From assembly GCF_039645965.1 (NCBI RefSeq), contig NZ_CP147917.1, positions 1,674,001 to 1,738,000 on the forward strand: a DNA stretch of 64,000 nt. Direction: 5' to 3'. The translations under genes were made by a program, and so were the position numbers. Below, one piece after another: positions 36,126 through 44,264 of this stretch (position 1 is its first letter; each line of letters starts with the position of its first letter). Under the pieces are notes generated by a model. It was not told the DNA's origin. It made no database searches and saw nothing but the letters and a program-made list of their open reading frames with translations. This DNA comes from Sulfurimonas sp. HSL3-2 (GTDB taxonomy: Bacteria; Campylobacterota; Campylobacteria; Campylobacterales; Sulfurimonadaceae).

Positions 36126-36760
36126 TAATGGTGCCCTCCTACTGGTAAGTGTTTTAATTCATCAAATAATGAGAAACCTTCAACGCGCTCAGATACCAAC
36201 GGATTAAGATTTACATCTCCACCGCCGACATAATAGTGATGAGGGTCTGTTCCTTTTTCAGGTTTTCTAACTCTTGTATCTCTGTGATCTTGAATATATT
36301 TGCTGATGTTTGATGTAGGATCATCTAAGTCACCAAAGATATTTGCTTCAACAGGACAAGCAACAACACACGCCGGCATCATGCTAGATGCGATACGGTG
36401 TGCACAATATGTACACTTATCAGCAGTTTGAGTCTCAGGATCGATATAGATAGCACCGTATGGACAAGCCATGATACAACCCGCACATCCGATACAACGT
36501 TCTTTATCGATATTTACAATTCCATTATCAATATAGTGTAAAGCACTTACCGGACATATACGTTCACAAGGTGCATTAGCACAATGGTTACAACGTAATG
36601 GTGTAAATGTACGCTTTGTTTCAGGGTACATACCAACATCTACATACTTAACGCGAAGTCTCCACGTACTTAGCGGAACTTCATTTTCCACTTTACATGC
36701 GATTTCACAACCTTTACATCCCATACAAAGATGTAAGTCAACTAGAAAGCCCAATTGCAT
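36125..36760 (-). CDS. Four-cluster ferredoxin-like electron-transfer subunit (PsrB/DmsB type)
   Basis: 211 aa with four cysteine groups of the DmsB/PsrB/NrfC family: CMGCKGCEIACKVE near 12, CNHCANAPCERICP near 58, CIGCAGCIMACPYG near 90, and CTYCAHRI with CVVACP near 115-135. These bind four [4Fe-4S] clusters linking the membrane anchor to the molybdenum subunit. It lacks its own signal, so it would be exported with the Tat-dependent catalytic subunit. First gene of the operon; GGAGAG precedes ATG 36760. Confidence 0.93.
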   Translation of the reverse strand: MQLGFLVDLHLCMGCKGCEIACKVENEVPLSTWRLRVKYVDVGMYPETKRTFTPLRCNHCANAPCERICPVSALHYIDNGIVNIDKERCIGCAGCIMACPYGAIYIDPETQTADKCTYCAHRIASSMMPACVVACPVEANIFGDLDDPTSNISKYIQDHRDTRVRKPEKGTDPHHYYVGGGDVNLNPLVSERVEGFSLFDELKHLPVGGHH

Positions 36761-36819
36761 ATACTCTCCTTCACCTACTTTGTAGATATTTTAGCGTTTT
36801 ATTAGCAGAACTAATTTTT

Positions 36820-36825
36820 ATTATA
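36820..36825 (-). promoter_or_regulatory. -10 box of the molybdoenzyme operon
   Basis: Minus-strand TATAAT in an AT-rich region, giving a leader of about 55 nt before the first gene, which has a strong Shine-Dalgarno. The 300-bp gap to hisD is otherwise AT-rich and could hold regulator sites, but no clear FNR or CRP palindrome was found. Confidence 0.55.
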
Positions 36826-36984
36826 AAGATACCGTAATATACGACACTCACAGCATTTTCGCTATTTGATATTAACTAATCTTTCTTTAACCGAAACTAA
36901 AATAACATAATTTTTTTTGATAAAAGTGTGATAAATAGGTATTTGTGTAATAAAAGAATGTAGGATTACTTTTTTTTATATAAG

Positions 36985-37000
36985 CCCCGAATCTTCGGGG
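36985..37000. other. GC-rich hairpin in the hisD-molybdoenzyme gap
   Basis: CCCCGAA (36985-36991) pairs with TTCGGGG (36994-37000), a GC-rich palindrome in very AT-rich DNA. On the plus strand a run of T precedes it; on the minus strand an A-rich stretch follows, so it does not fit a standard terminator for hisD. It could still stop or slow hisD transcription, or bind a protein. Confidence 0.4.
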
Positions 37001-37060
37001 GTAAGATGGTTCAATTTTAATGAATAAGATGTTAAATTAAAATTGATATCCGAAGATTTC

Positions 37061-38350
37061 TTAATCTAATCTGACACGAACTGACTGCTCATGTGCAGTA
37101 AGACTTTCTGTGTTTGCAATCAGTGCACAAGCTTCACCTATTTCATTGATTGCAGCTTGGCTAAAAGAGATGATCGAGCTCTTTTTCATAAAGTTCTCTA
37201 CTCCAAGCGGAGAGTAGAACTTAGCAGTCCCGCCAGTCGGAAGAGTATGGTTTGGACCCGCTACATAATCACCTATTGCTTCAGGAGTATAGTGACCTAA
37301 AAAGATAGCTCCGGCATGCTTGATGGAAGCCAGCAGTTCAAACGGATTGTTTGTCGCGACTTCCAAGTGTTCAGGTGCCACTTCGTTCATCAGTCTGACC
37401 GCTTCATCCATATCTTTTGTAACGATAATAGCACCGCGTTCCTCGATGGATTTTCTTGCTATCTTTTCACGAGGAAGCTTTTTAAGCCAATTCTCGATCT
37501 CAACTTTCACCTCATCGGCAATGCGCTGTGAAGGAGTAATAAGAATAGAGCTTGCCATCTCATCATGTTCAGCTTGTGAAAGCATATCGATCGCAAGATG
37601 GTTTGCATTTGCACTCTCATCAGCGAGGATGCCTATCTCGCTCGGCCCTGCGATCATATCTATGTTCACATCTCCAAAGACCATCTTTTTTGCAGTAGCG
37701 ACAAAGATATTTCCCGGACCCGTAATGACGTCCACTTTCGGGATCGTCTCTGTGCCGTACGCCATAGCAGCTATCGCACTTGCTCCGCCTACTTTATAGA
37801 CTTCGCTCACACCACATAAGTGACAAGCAGCAAGAAGAAGTTCATTCGGTTCATTGTCCGGTGTCGGTGTGCAGACCACTATGTTTTCAACACCTGCGAC
37901 TTGTGCAGGGATAACGTTCATCAATAGTGATGAAGGATAAGCAGCTTTTCCACCGGGGATATAAAGACCTGCCGAGTCCACAGGGGTCACTTTCTGTCCG
38001 AGTATCGTACCGTTGCTTTCAGTGTCGAACCAGCTTTTAGGTTTTTGTTTTTCATGATATGATTTTATACGGTCGTATGCCAAGTGCAGTGATTTTTTAA
38101 GATCGGCATCAAGTACATCATAAGCTTTTTTCATAAGCTCCGTATCGATCTTTAACTCACCGTCATCCTTAGGAGTCCATTTATCGAACTTTGCGATATG
38201 AGCTTTAAGTGCACTGTTCTTATCATTTTTTATCTCATTTATTATGCCGCTTACTATCCCGCTGACATACTCTATATCCATCTTTCCGCGACCAAGAAGT
38301 TCGTTAAATTCTTTATCAAACTCTGGTGCAGATGTAGTCGTAAAAATCAT
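37061..38350 (-). CDS. hisD: Histidinol dehydrogenase HisD
   Basis: Catalyses the last two steps of histidine synthesis, oxidising histidinol to histidine with NAD and Zn. 429 aa, the usual length. Family motifs include YIPGGKAAYPSSLLMNVIPA, DVITGPGNIFVATAKK, DMIAGPSEIGILAD, SQAEHDE and EHLEVA, with the Zn/catalytic His and Glu residues there. AGGAAAAAAT precedes ATG 38350, with TATAAT further upstream. No other his gene is next to it, so it is a detached pathway gene, as is common in Campylobacterota. Confidence 0.98.
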   Translation of the reverse strand: MIFTTTSAPEFDKEFNELLGRGKMDIEYVSGIVSGIINEIKNDKNSALKAHIAKFDKWTPKDDGELKIDTELMKKAYDVLDADLKKSLHLAYDRIKSYHEKQKPKSWFDTESNGTILGQKVTPVDSAGLYIPGGKAAYPSSLLMNVIPAQVAGVENIVVCTPTPDNEPNELLLAACHLCGVSEVYKVGGASAIAAMAYGTETIPKVDVITGPGNIFVATAKKMVFGDVNIDMIAGPSEIGILADESANANHLAIDMLSQAEHDEMASSILITPSQRIADEVKVEIENWLKKLPREKIARKSIEERGAIIVTKDMDEAVRLMNEVAPEHLEVATNNPFELLASIKHAGAIFLGHYTPEAIGDYVAGPNHTLPTGGTAKFYSPLGVENFMKKSSIISFSQAAINEIGEACALIANTESLTAHEQSVRVRLD

Positions 38351-38384
38351 ATTTTTTCCTATCTCAGTATTAGTAATTTTAAAA

Positions 38385-38831
38385 TTATAACTTACTTCTT
38401 GTATAGTTATATTTATCCATCTTCTTTTGTTTTTTAAATCTTTTATCTACTATATCTAGAACTTTTAAAAGATTTGCTGCATCGATCGCACCCATTAACG
38501 GTTCACTGATCGCTCTGCCTTGATCATCTAAAAACCAGATCGCAGGTGTTCCCGGACGCCAATATTCATCGGGAAACATATCACCGTCATCCGTATATGC
38601 GATGTATGTTATAAAGTCTTTGTTAAGTCTGTCTATGACCTGTGCATTTGAAAGAGTGTTCTTCTCTAAGATGACACAGTATCTGCATGTATGACGTGAC
38701 ACGATAAACAAAATAGGCTTCTCGCTGTTCTCTGCTTTTGCAACAGAATCTTTAAAACTGTTTGCAACATGCAGTTCAGCTGCAGATAAAGCTGAAATCA
38801 AGAGTATAAGACTCAATAGTATTTTTTTCAT
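38385..38831 (-). CDS. Exported thioredoxin-like protein
   Basis: 148 aa with a signal peptide (about 1-18, ILLISALSAA) and a thioredoxin-like domain whose redox motif is SRHTCRYCVILEK (CRYC, near residue 50), plus PGTPAIWFLDDQGR carrying the cis-Pro. It resembles SoxW/thioredoxin_7 proteins that reduce periplasmic disulfides. It overlaps the aroK start region by four bases and reads the same way, so it is probably co-transcribed with aroK. Confidence 0.85.
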   Translation of the reverse strand: MKKILLSLILLISALSAAELHVANSFKDSVAKAENSEKPILFIVSRHTCRYCVILEKNTLSNAQVIDRLNKDFITYIAYTDDGDMFPDEYWRPGTPAIWFLDDQGRAISEPLMGAIDAANLLKVLDIVDKRFKKQKKMDKYNYTRSKL

Positions 38832-39337
38832 AACTTAACCTTTTTTAGGATCTCTTTTACTATTTTTTCCACACTTTTATCTGTCACGTCTATTGTTATA
38901 TCAGCAACATTTTTATATTGCGGGTATCTTTCTTCATACAACTCTCTTGCTTTGTCGATGTCTTGAAAAAGCGGACGTTTTTTCAGTTTGTTCTGTGCTT
39001 TTGGATGGTTTATTATACGTTCATATATCTTATCAAAAGGTGAATCAAGAAAAACGACAGTCCCGATCTTCTTTAGATTTTTGACTTTATAAAATCCGCC
39101 ACCAGTTGAAATAAGCGTATCTTCCACGCTTTTCTCAAGCCATTTAGCGACTTTTGCCTCTATGTCTCTAAAATATTTTTCGCCCTCTGTCGCGAATATC
39201 TTTTTGATCGTCCTGTTTTCCATACTCTCTATAATATCATCTGTATCTATCGCTACTACATCCGCCTGCTTTACCATCTCGCGAGCTACACTGCCCTTGC
39301 CCACACCCATAAAACCTATTAATATTATATTTTTCAT
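38828..39337 (-). CDS. aroK: Shikimate kinase AroK
   Basis: Phosphorylates shikimate at O3 in aromatic amino acid synthesis. 169 aa with Walker A variant IGFMGVGKGSVAREM at the N-terminus, DTDDIIE, GEKYFRDIE, and STGGGFY for shikimate binding, then the LID region KRPLF. The P-loop ends GKG-S rather than the common GKST, a small change worth noting. GGAAAGATAG precedes the ATG. Confidence 0.95.
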   Translation of the reverse strand: MKNIILIGFMGVGKGSVAREMVKQADVVAIDTDDIIESMENRTIKKIFATEGEKYFRDIEAKVAKWLEKSVEDTLISTGGGFYKVKNLKKIGTVVFLDSPFDKIYERIINHPKAQNKLKKRPLFQDIDKARELYEERYPQYKNVADITIDVTDKSVEKIVKEILKKVKL

Positions 39338-39421
39338 CTATCTTTCCAAAATTAAAATTTAATTTTTAATGCGCAAGTATACTTTAAAAGCGCTGACAAC
39401 AGTATAAATACCGTTTTATAC

Positions 39422-39427
39422 TATAAT
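39422..39427 (+). promoter_or_regulatory. -10 box of the cupin gene (leaderless candidate)
   Basis: TATAAT ends 7 nt before ATG 39435, with no Shine-Dalgarno between, so the transcript probably starts at the ATG. Confidence 0.55.
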
Positions 39428-39434
39428 ATGACCT

Positions 39435-39749
39435 ATGAAAGAAAAACTCCTGAACATACTTAACAATACAGAGTATCCACAAATAGGAAACGAATTTTTT
39501 GAAACGGTCCTATCTCATAAAAATGTCAAAATCGAACTTATACGATCAAACAACGTAAAAAACGGTGTTTTATATAATCAAAAGCATGATGAATGGGTCG
39601 TTATCTTAGAGGGAAATGCTATATTGGAAGTTGAAGATGTCAGACATAACCTGATTAAGGGAGACTCTCTGTTTATAAAAGCAGATACGCCCCATAGCGT
39701 CATCTCAACCGATGAGAAGACACTATGGCTGGCAGTGCATATATTCTAG
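39435..39749 (+). CDS. Small cupin-domain protein
   Basis: 104-aa single-domain cupin. The first motif is loosely matched at [16 protein letters not shown] (Glu present) and the second at [14 protein letters not shown], whose His is a likely metal ligand. Single-domain cupins of this type often bind a metal and may act as enzymes, small-molecule sensors or stress proteins; nothing here decides. The gene end overlaps the chemoreceptor stop by four bases, tail-to-tail. A likely leaderless transcript. Confidence 0.8.
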   Translation: MKEKLLNILNNTEYPQIGNEFFETVLSHKNVKIELIRSNNVKNGVLYNQKHDEWVVILEGNAILEVEDVRHNLIKGDSLFIKADTPHSVISTDEKTLWLAVHIF

Positions 39750-41335
39750 CTTCTAAACTCATCGATTCTAGATTTAAGCGAGTTTGCCACCTCTAAAAGT
39801 TTTGTAGACTCTGCATCTATTTGATTCACGCTATTTTCATTTTGTTTTGAGAACTCATCGATCTTATTTATCTTCTCAATGATCCACTCTATGTTTCTAA
39901 CGATCTCCTGAGTATCTTCAAAAGACTTATCAGCGACTTCTATCGAGAAGTTCATCGCTTCAGAAGTCGTATTGATCTTACCTTCTACATCAGACGATAT
40001 CTCTGTAAGTGCAGAAAGGTTTGAAGCATTCTGCCCCATTGAGTCACTCACATCGTTGATCGACTGAACGATCGTTCCGACACTGATCTCGATCTGCATA
40101 AGACTTTTTTGAGTACGTTCAGCAAGTTTTCTTACTTCGTCTGCAACGACTGCGAAACCACGTCCGTGTTCACCTGCACGCGCCGCTTCTATCGCGGCAT
40201 TAAGTGCTAAAAGGTTTGTCTGATCTGCGATGTCTTTAATGATATCCAAGACCTCTTTTACCTGATCTGCATCATTTTTAAGTCCGCCTAATTGAGAAGC
40301 GAGTTCAGTCTCTACTTCCATATACTCATCGACTCTGCCTACAAGATGGCTAAGCGCGTCTTTAGCAGTCAACAGCTCTGTATTTGCCGATGATATATGT
40401 TCTTGTGTCTCTTTTGTCACATCTATCGATCTGTTTAATATATCTTTTATCGAACCTGTTTTTTGTGTTGTCTGATTAACGATATCTCTTTCACTAGAGA
40501 TACTTTTATTTATAAGATCGGCTTGGCTTGACATGTTTTTTGCGATATCAATATTTTGCTTGCCTAAGTTTTTCACTTCATTGATCGTATCTTGTACAAC
40601 TTCGATGAAACTATTGACCGATGAAGCGGCATATGCAAACTCATCTTTGCCCGATACATTGATACGTTTTGTCAAATCTTTGTCGCCCTCGACTAAAGAG
40701 TGTGCACGGCAACCCAGGTTTTCCAAAGGGTTGATAACAGCTTTTGAGAAGAACAGCATGACCAGTGAAACAAAAGCGATACATGCTACGACTAAATAGA
40801 TAAGAAGAGTCATCTTCGTATGATTGATCTCTTTATCATTTTCAGCGAGTGATACGGTCATATCCATAACACCTAAAACTTCACCCTCATTTATGTTGAC
40901 GTGACATTCCAGACAGCTTTTTTGAGCGATCAAAGGTTTTAACAATCTTATAGTATGATGGCCGTTTCTTGATTCAATGATATTGCTTGTTCTTGTTTTA
41001 AATATGTCGGCTACTAAAGGATCCGTAGTAAACTTGCTCTCAAGGCCAAAAAGTTCGATTACGTTTTTAGATTTAGCGACACTGATATCGTCAATACCTT
41101 TGATCAACTTTTGAGACTCTTTTAAAGTCTCTTCGACTACTGCCGGATCACCCGCAAGCATACTTCTTGAAAGTGTTTGAAACACAGAATCACTAAGCAT
41201 ATGAAGTGACTTCTGAGCAGTCTTATTTGAAAACTCATTAAACGTCTCTGAGAGGTAATAATACATCCCTATAATCCCTATGATACTAACCGAAATCGTT
41301 GAGAAAATGATTTTTGACTTAACTGTTGAGAGCAT
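39746..41335 (-). CDS. Chemoreceptor with CxxCH motif in its periplasmic sensor
   Basis: 529-aa methyl-accepting chemotaxis protein. TM at about 8-27; a periplasmic domain (about 30-175) containing KSCLECHVN near 139, a CxxCH motif typical of covalent haem c; TM near 177-200; HAMP with GDKDLTKRI; then the signalling tip [20 protein letters not shown]. The sensor resembles Tll0287-like (DUF3365) domains that carry such motifs. This suggests redox, gas or haem sensing, as shown for other haem-c chemoreceptors such as DcrA of Desulfovibrio. Haem attachment here is inferred only from the motif. Left end overlaps the cupin gene. Confidence 0.9.
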   Translation of the reverse strand: MLSTVKSKIIFSTISVSIIGIIGMYYYLSETFNEFSNKTAQKSLHMLSDSVFQTLSRSMLAGDPAVVEETLKESQKLIKGIDDISVAKSKNVIELFGLESKFTTDPLVADIFKTRTSNIIESRNGHHTIRLLKPLIAQKSCLECHVNINEGEVLGVMDMTVSLAENDKEINHTKMTLLIYLVVACIAFVSLVMLFFSKAVINPLENLGCRAHSLVEGDKDLTKRINVSGKDEFAYAASSVNSFIEVVQDTINEVKNLGKQNIDIAKNMSSQADLINKSISSERDIVNQTTQKTGSIKDILNRSIDVTKETQEHISSANTELLTAKDALSHLVGRVDEYMEVETELASQLGGLKNDADQVKEVLDIIKDIADQTNLLALNAAIEAARAGEHGRGFAVVADEVRKLAERTQKSLMQIEISVGTIVQSINDVSDSMGQNASNLSALTEISSDVEGKINTTSEAMNFSIEVADKSFEDTQEIVRNIEWIIEKINKIDEFSKQNENSVNQIDAESTKLLEVANSLKSRIDEFRS

Positions 41336-41442
41336 AAAAAACCTTTAATGAATTTTGAAACATTATTGTAGCATATCAAAAGGAATATTAAAAGAACTCT
41401 TTTGTATAATAAAAAAACAAAAAAATTAAGGCAAGTGATATT

Positions 41443-42522
41443 ATGAGTAAACGCATTCTTGATTTAGTAAAACCCGGTGTATTGTCTGGTGATGACGTTA
41501 GTTTAGTATATAAAACAGCAAAAATGATCGGATTTGCTATCCCTGCAGTCAATGTTGTAGGAACAGACTCGATTAACGGTGTTTTAGAAGCTGCAAAGCT
41601 AGTCAATTCACCTGTTATTATTCAATTTTCAAACGGTGGCGCCAGCTACTATGCAGGCAAAGGCCTAAGTAACGAAAATGAAAAAGCGGCTATCGTCGGA
41701 GCGATATCTGGTGCAAAACATGTGCACCTGATGGCTGAAGCTTACGGTATCCCTGTAATTCTTCATACAGACCACGCAGCTCGTGGACTTCTACCATGGA
41801 TCGATGCACTTTTAGATGCTAGTGAAGAGCATTATAAAGAGACTGGAAAGCCGCTTTTCAGCTCACATATGCTTGATCTTTCAGAAGAACCGATAGAGCA
41901 GAATATCGCTACATGTAAAGAGTACTTGGCTCGTATGGATAAGATCGGAATGACTCTGGAGATAGAGTTGGGCGTTACGGGCGGTGAAGAAGACGGCGTC
42001 GATAATTCACATATCGACAACGCACTTCTTTACACACAGCCTGAAGAGGTAGCATATGCTTATGAAGAACTTTCTTCAATAAGTGACAGATTTACCATCG
42101 CTGCTTCATTTGGAAATGTTCACGGTGTCTATAAACCGGGGAACGTAGTACTTACTCCAAAGATATTAGATAACTCACAAAAATATATTCAAGACAAATA
42201 CAATACGGATGAAAAACCCGTAAACTTTGTATTTCACGGCGGAAGCGGTTCTACACTTGAAGAGATCCGTGAGGCTATCAGTTACGGTGTTATTAAGATG
42301 AATATCGATACAGATACTCAGTGGGCGACATGGATAGGTGTCAAAGAGTATGCTGAAAAGTATCATGATTATCTGCAAGGGCAGATCGGAAACCCTGAAG
42401 GTGACGAGAAACCGAATAAAAAATACTATGATCCGAGAAAATGGTTAAGAGCGGGACAAGTAACACTTGTCGAGCGTGTAAAAGTCGCTTTCAGTGATCT
42501 TAACGGATTAGATAGAAACTAA
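41443..42522 (+). CDS. fbaA: Class II fructose-bisphosphate aldolase
   Basis: Zn-dependent aldolase joining glyceraldehyde-3-phosphate and DHAP, used in gluconeogenesis in this group. 359 aa with HLMAEAYGIPVILHTDHAARG (Zn His and catalytic Asp), ELGVTGGEEDGVD, SFGNVHGVYKPGNV, and FHGGSGSTLEEI. The order next to a PEB4-type PPIase is conserved in Campylobacter jejuni (nth, peb4, fba). Promoter TATAAT at about 41406, RBS AAGG. The 3' end overlaps the convergent PLP-enzyme gene by 15 bp. Confidence 0.97.
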   Translation: MSKRILDLVKPGVLSGDDVSLVYKTAKMIGFAIPAVNVVGTDSINGVLEAAKLVNSPVIIQFSNGGASYYAGKGLSNENEKAAIVGAISGAKHVHLMAEAYGIPVILHTDHAARGLLPWIDALLDASEEHYKETGKPLFSSHMLDLSEEPIEQNIATCKEYLARMDKIGMTLEIELGVTGGEEDGVDNSHIDNALLYTQPEEVAYAYEELSSISDRFTIAASFGNVHGVYKPGNVVLTPKILDNSQKYIQDKYNTDEKPVNFVFHGGSGSTLEEIREAISYGVIKMNIDTDTQWATWIGVKEYAEKYHDYLQGQIGNPEGDEKPNKKYYDPRKWLRAGQVTLVERVKVAFSDLNGLDRN

Positions 42523-43386
42523 TCCTTTATACCTATATCTATCTAACATACTTGCATTTCCGGTGGTTCCGCCACTGTGAATGTAAAGTATCTCTTCATC
42601 GGTCTGTTCTAAGATCATCTTCCAAAGTTTAGGTGCATACACCAAGTCAAACTCTATACCGCTCTTTTTTAGCTTTTCATATATCTCTATAAACTCTTTA
42701 TACGGTTTTGCAAAATGATATTTCTTTTCAGATTCAAGTATGATCAGGTTATCCGGTACTTTTTCAAGTGCCGACATCTGTTCTAAAAGGTACTTTTTAT
42801 CCCCTATTGCAGGTGTCGTATATACTTTATACTCCGGTAAAGCAAGGGCTAGATACAGTGCAGTTGTGCCTGTTCCTGAAGGTGTCGCTATGCTTCTTAC
42901 ATGTAAGCCCGATTCTCGTATCTCGCGAGCCAACTCTTCTATGCCCTCTTTCGCACTTTTATCCGCACCGCCCTGATGCAAAACAAATGTCTTTTCATCA
43001 AGATTCAGCATAAGGGATGCTACAAAATCTTTATATAGTTCCAGTTCAAGTTCTTTATGGATCATTCCCAGTTTTATAGCTGTCGCATAATTAGAGTTTG
43101 GATTTTCTTTTACATGTAAAGGTTTTGTGTAGTACTCAAATATCCAGCCTTTTTCTTTACACAGTGCTGCAATTGCGAGCATAGCATTCGACTGTGTACC
43201 GCCGTAAGATATGATTTTGTTAAATCTCTCTTTTGGTGTGTTGATAAGAGCATAAAGTTTTCGGTATTTGTTTCCGCTTAAATACGGATCTATGAGGTCA
43301 TCTCTTTTGACGTAGAAGGAACGTCCATCGAGAAAGATCTTCTCAATGGACGATAAAAAATTTTTAGTATTATTTAGACGGTACAA
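42508..43386 (-). CDS. PLP-dependent ACC deaminase / D-cysteine desulfhydrase family enzyme
   Basis: 292-aa PLP enzyme. The Lys that forms the Schiff base is in PYLSGNKYRKL near residue 37; YGGTQSNAM near 63 and SGTGTTALYLAL near 172 are phosphate- and cofactor-binding loops; IHSGGTTGN sits near the end. Family members degrade D-cysteine or 1-aminocyclopropane-1-carboxylate; the residues seen do not separate these, and in bacteria of this group D-cysteine or related thiol amino acids are the likelier substrate. It overlaps the PPIase gene by 17 bp. Two TTACATGTAA palindromes lie inside. Confidence 0.85.
   Translation of the reverse strand: MYRLNNTKNFLSSIEKIFLDGRSFYVKRDDLIDPYLSGNKYRKLYALINTPKERFNKIISYGGTQSNAMLAIAALCKEKGWIFEYYTKPLHVKENPNSNYATAIKLGMIHKELELELYKDFVASLMLNLDEKTFVLHQGGADKSAKEGIEELAREIRESGLHVRSIATPSGTGTTALYLALALPEYKVYTTPAIGDKKYLLEQMSALEKVPDNLIILESEKKYHFAKPYKEFIEIYEKLKKSGIEFDLVYAPKLWKMILEQTDEEILYIHSGGTTGNASMLDRYRYKGLVSI
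42897..42906. repeat. TTACATGTAA palindrome, copy 9
   Basis: Inside the PLP-enzyme gene, extends to CTTACATGTAAG; read as Leu-His-Val on the coding strand. Confidence 0.9.
43110..43119. repeat. TTACATGTAA palindrome, copy 10
   Basis: Second copy in the PLP-enzyme gene, 213 bp from the previous one; extends to TTTACATGTAAA. Confidence 0.9.
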
Positions 43387-44209
43387 TTTTTGCAGATTTT
43401 TGTAGTTCTTGCATCTTCGCTTGAACGACAGTTTTGAATTTATCCATTTTCAAACGTTGCTCAATAAACTTTTTGACTTCATCAAGTGAAAGAGTACGAG
43501 CCGGTTTTTTGTCTTTTAAGTAGATAATATGATATCCAAACTCACTTTTTACCGGCGTAGTCGTAATTGTTCCAACATCCATACTAAATACTGCTTTATC
43601 AAATGCAGGGACCATTTGACCTTGAGTAAATGTACCTAGATCACCGCCTTTTGGTGCAGACGGTCCTGTTGAGTTTGCTTTTGCAAGGTCAAAGAACTTA
43701 CTTTCCAGATCAGCACCTTTTAAGAACTTCAATTCACCGATAAGTTTCTTTGCTTCATCCTCTGTTTTCACTAGGATATGGTAAGCATGCACACGCTCTT
43801 TTTCTTGAAACTCAGATTTGTTTTTATTATAATAATCTTTTATCTCTTTTTCACTGACTGTGATCTTATCAGCTACTCTTTTTTGCCATAACTGTACAGC
43901 TAATCTTTTTTTGATCTGTTCTGTGACTTTTGCAAGCTCATCTTTAAACTCTTTGCTCTTGTCGATTCCAAGTTTTTTAGCATCGTTATACACGACTTCC
44001 TGCATTACCATCTCTTGAAGAATACGCTGACCGAGCTGCTGCTGTTTATCTTCAGGCAATGATTTAAATCTTCCTTGAGTCGCCTGCATTAAAGCTTCAT
44101 TTACTTCATCAGAAGTGATCGCTTTACCGTTTACCGTTACAAGTGTATTTGCGCTTAAAGTAGTCGCAACTAAAGCGACTGTCGTTAAAACTTTTTGTGC
44201 TATATTCAT
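43370..44209 (-). CDS. Periplasmic parvulin-type PPIase, PEB4/Cbf2-like
   Basis: 279 aa: signal peptide (about 1-20, VALVATTLSAN), a SurA-like helical chaperone region, and a parvulin domain (about 125-225) with HAYHILVKTEDEAKKL, GGDLGTFTQGQMVP and EFGYHIIYL. In Campylobacter jejuni the related PEB4 assists outer-membrane protein folding and lies next to fba, as here. It would be the main periplasmic chaperone in this region. Confidence 0.92.
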   Translation of the reverse strand: MNIAQKVLTTVALVATTLSANTLVTVNGKAITSDEVNEALMQATQGRFKSLPEDKQQQLGQRILQEMVMQEVVYNDAKKLGIDKSKEFKDELAKVTEQIKKRLAVQLWQKRVADKITVSEKEIKDYYNKNKSEFQEKERVHAYHILVKTEDEAKKLIGELKFLKGADLESKFFDLAKANSTGPSAPKGGDLGTFTQGQMVPAFDKAVFSMDVGTITTTPVKSEFGYHIIYLKDKKPARTLSLDEVKKFIEQRLKMDKFKTVVQAKMQELQKSAKIVPSK

Positions 44210-44264
44210 ATATTCCCTTTTTTTTCTTTATAATAGTAGTTTATAACTTATATGTTAACAATTA

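Noticed and set aside
36761-37060. FNR or CRP site upstream of the molybdoenzyme operon
   Set aside because: Half-site-like words (TTGAT, TGTGA) occur, but none forms the expected palindrome.
37320-37799. 159-codon plus-strand ORF opposite hisD
   Set aside because: Lies fully inside a clear hisD on the other strand, has no family features and no RBS; a shadow frame.
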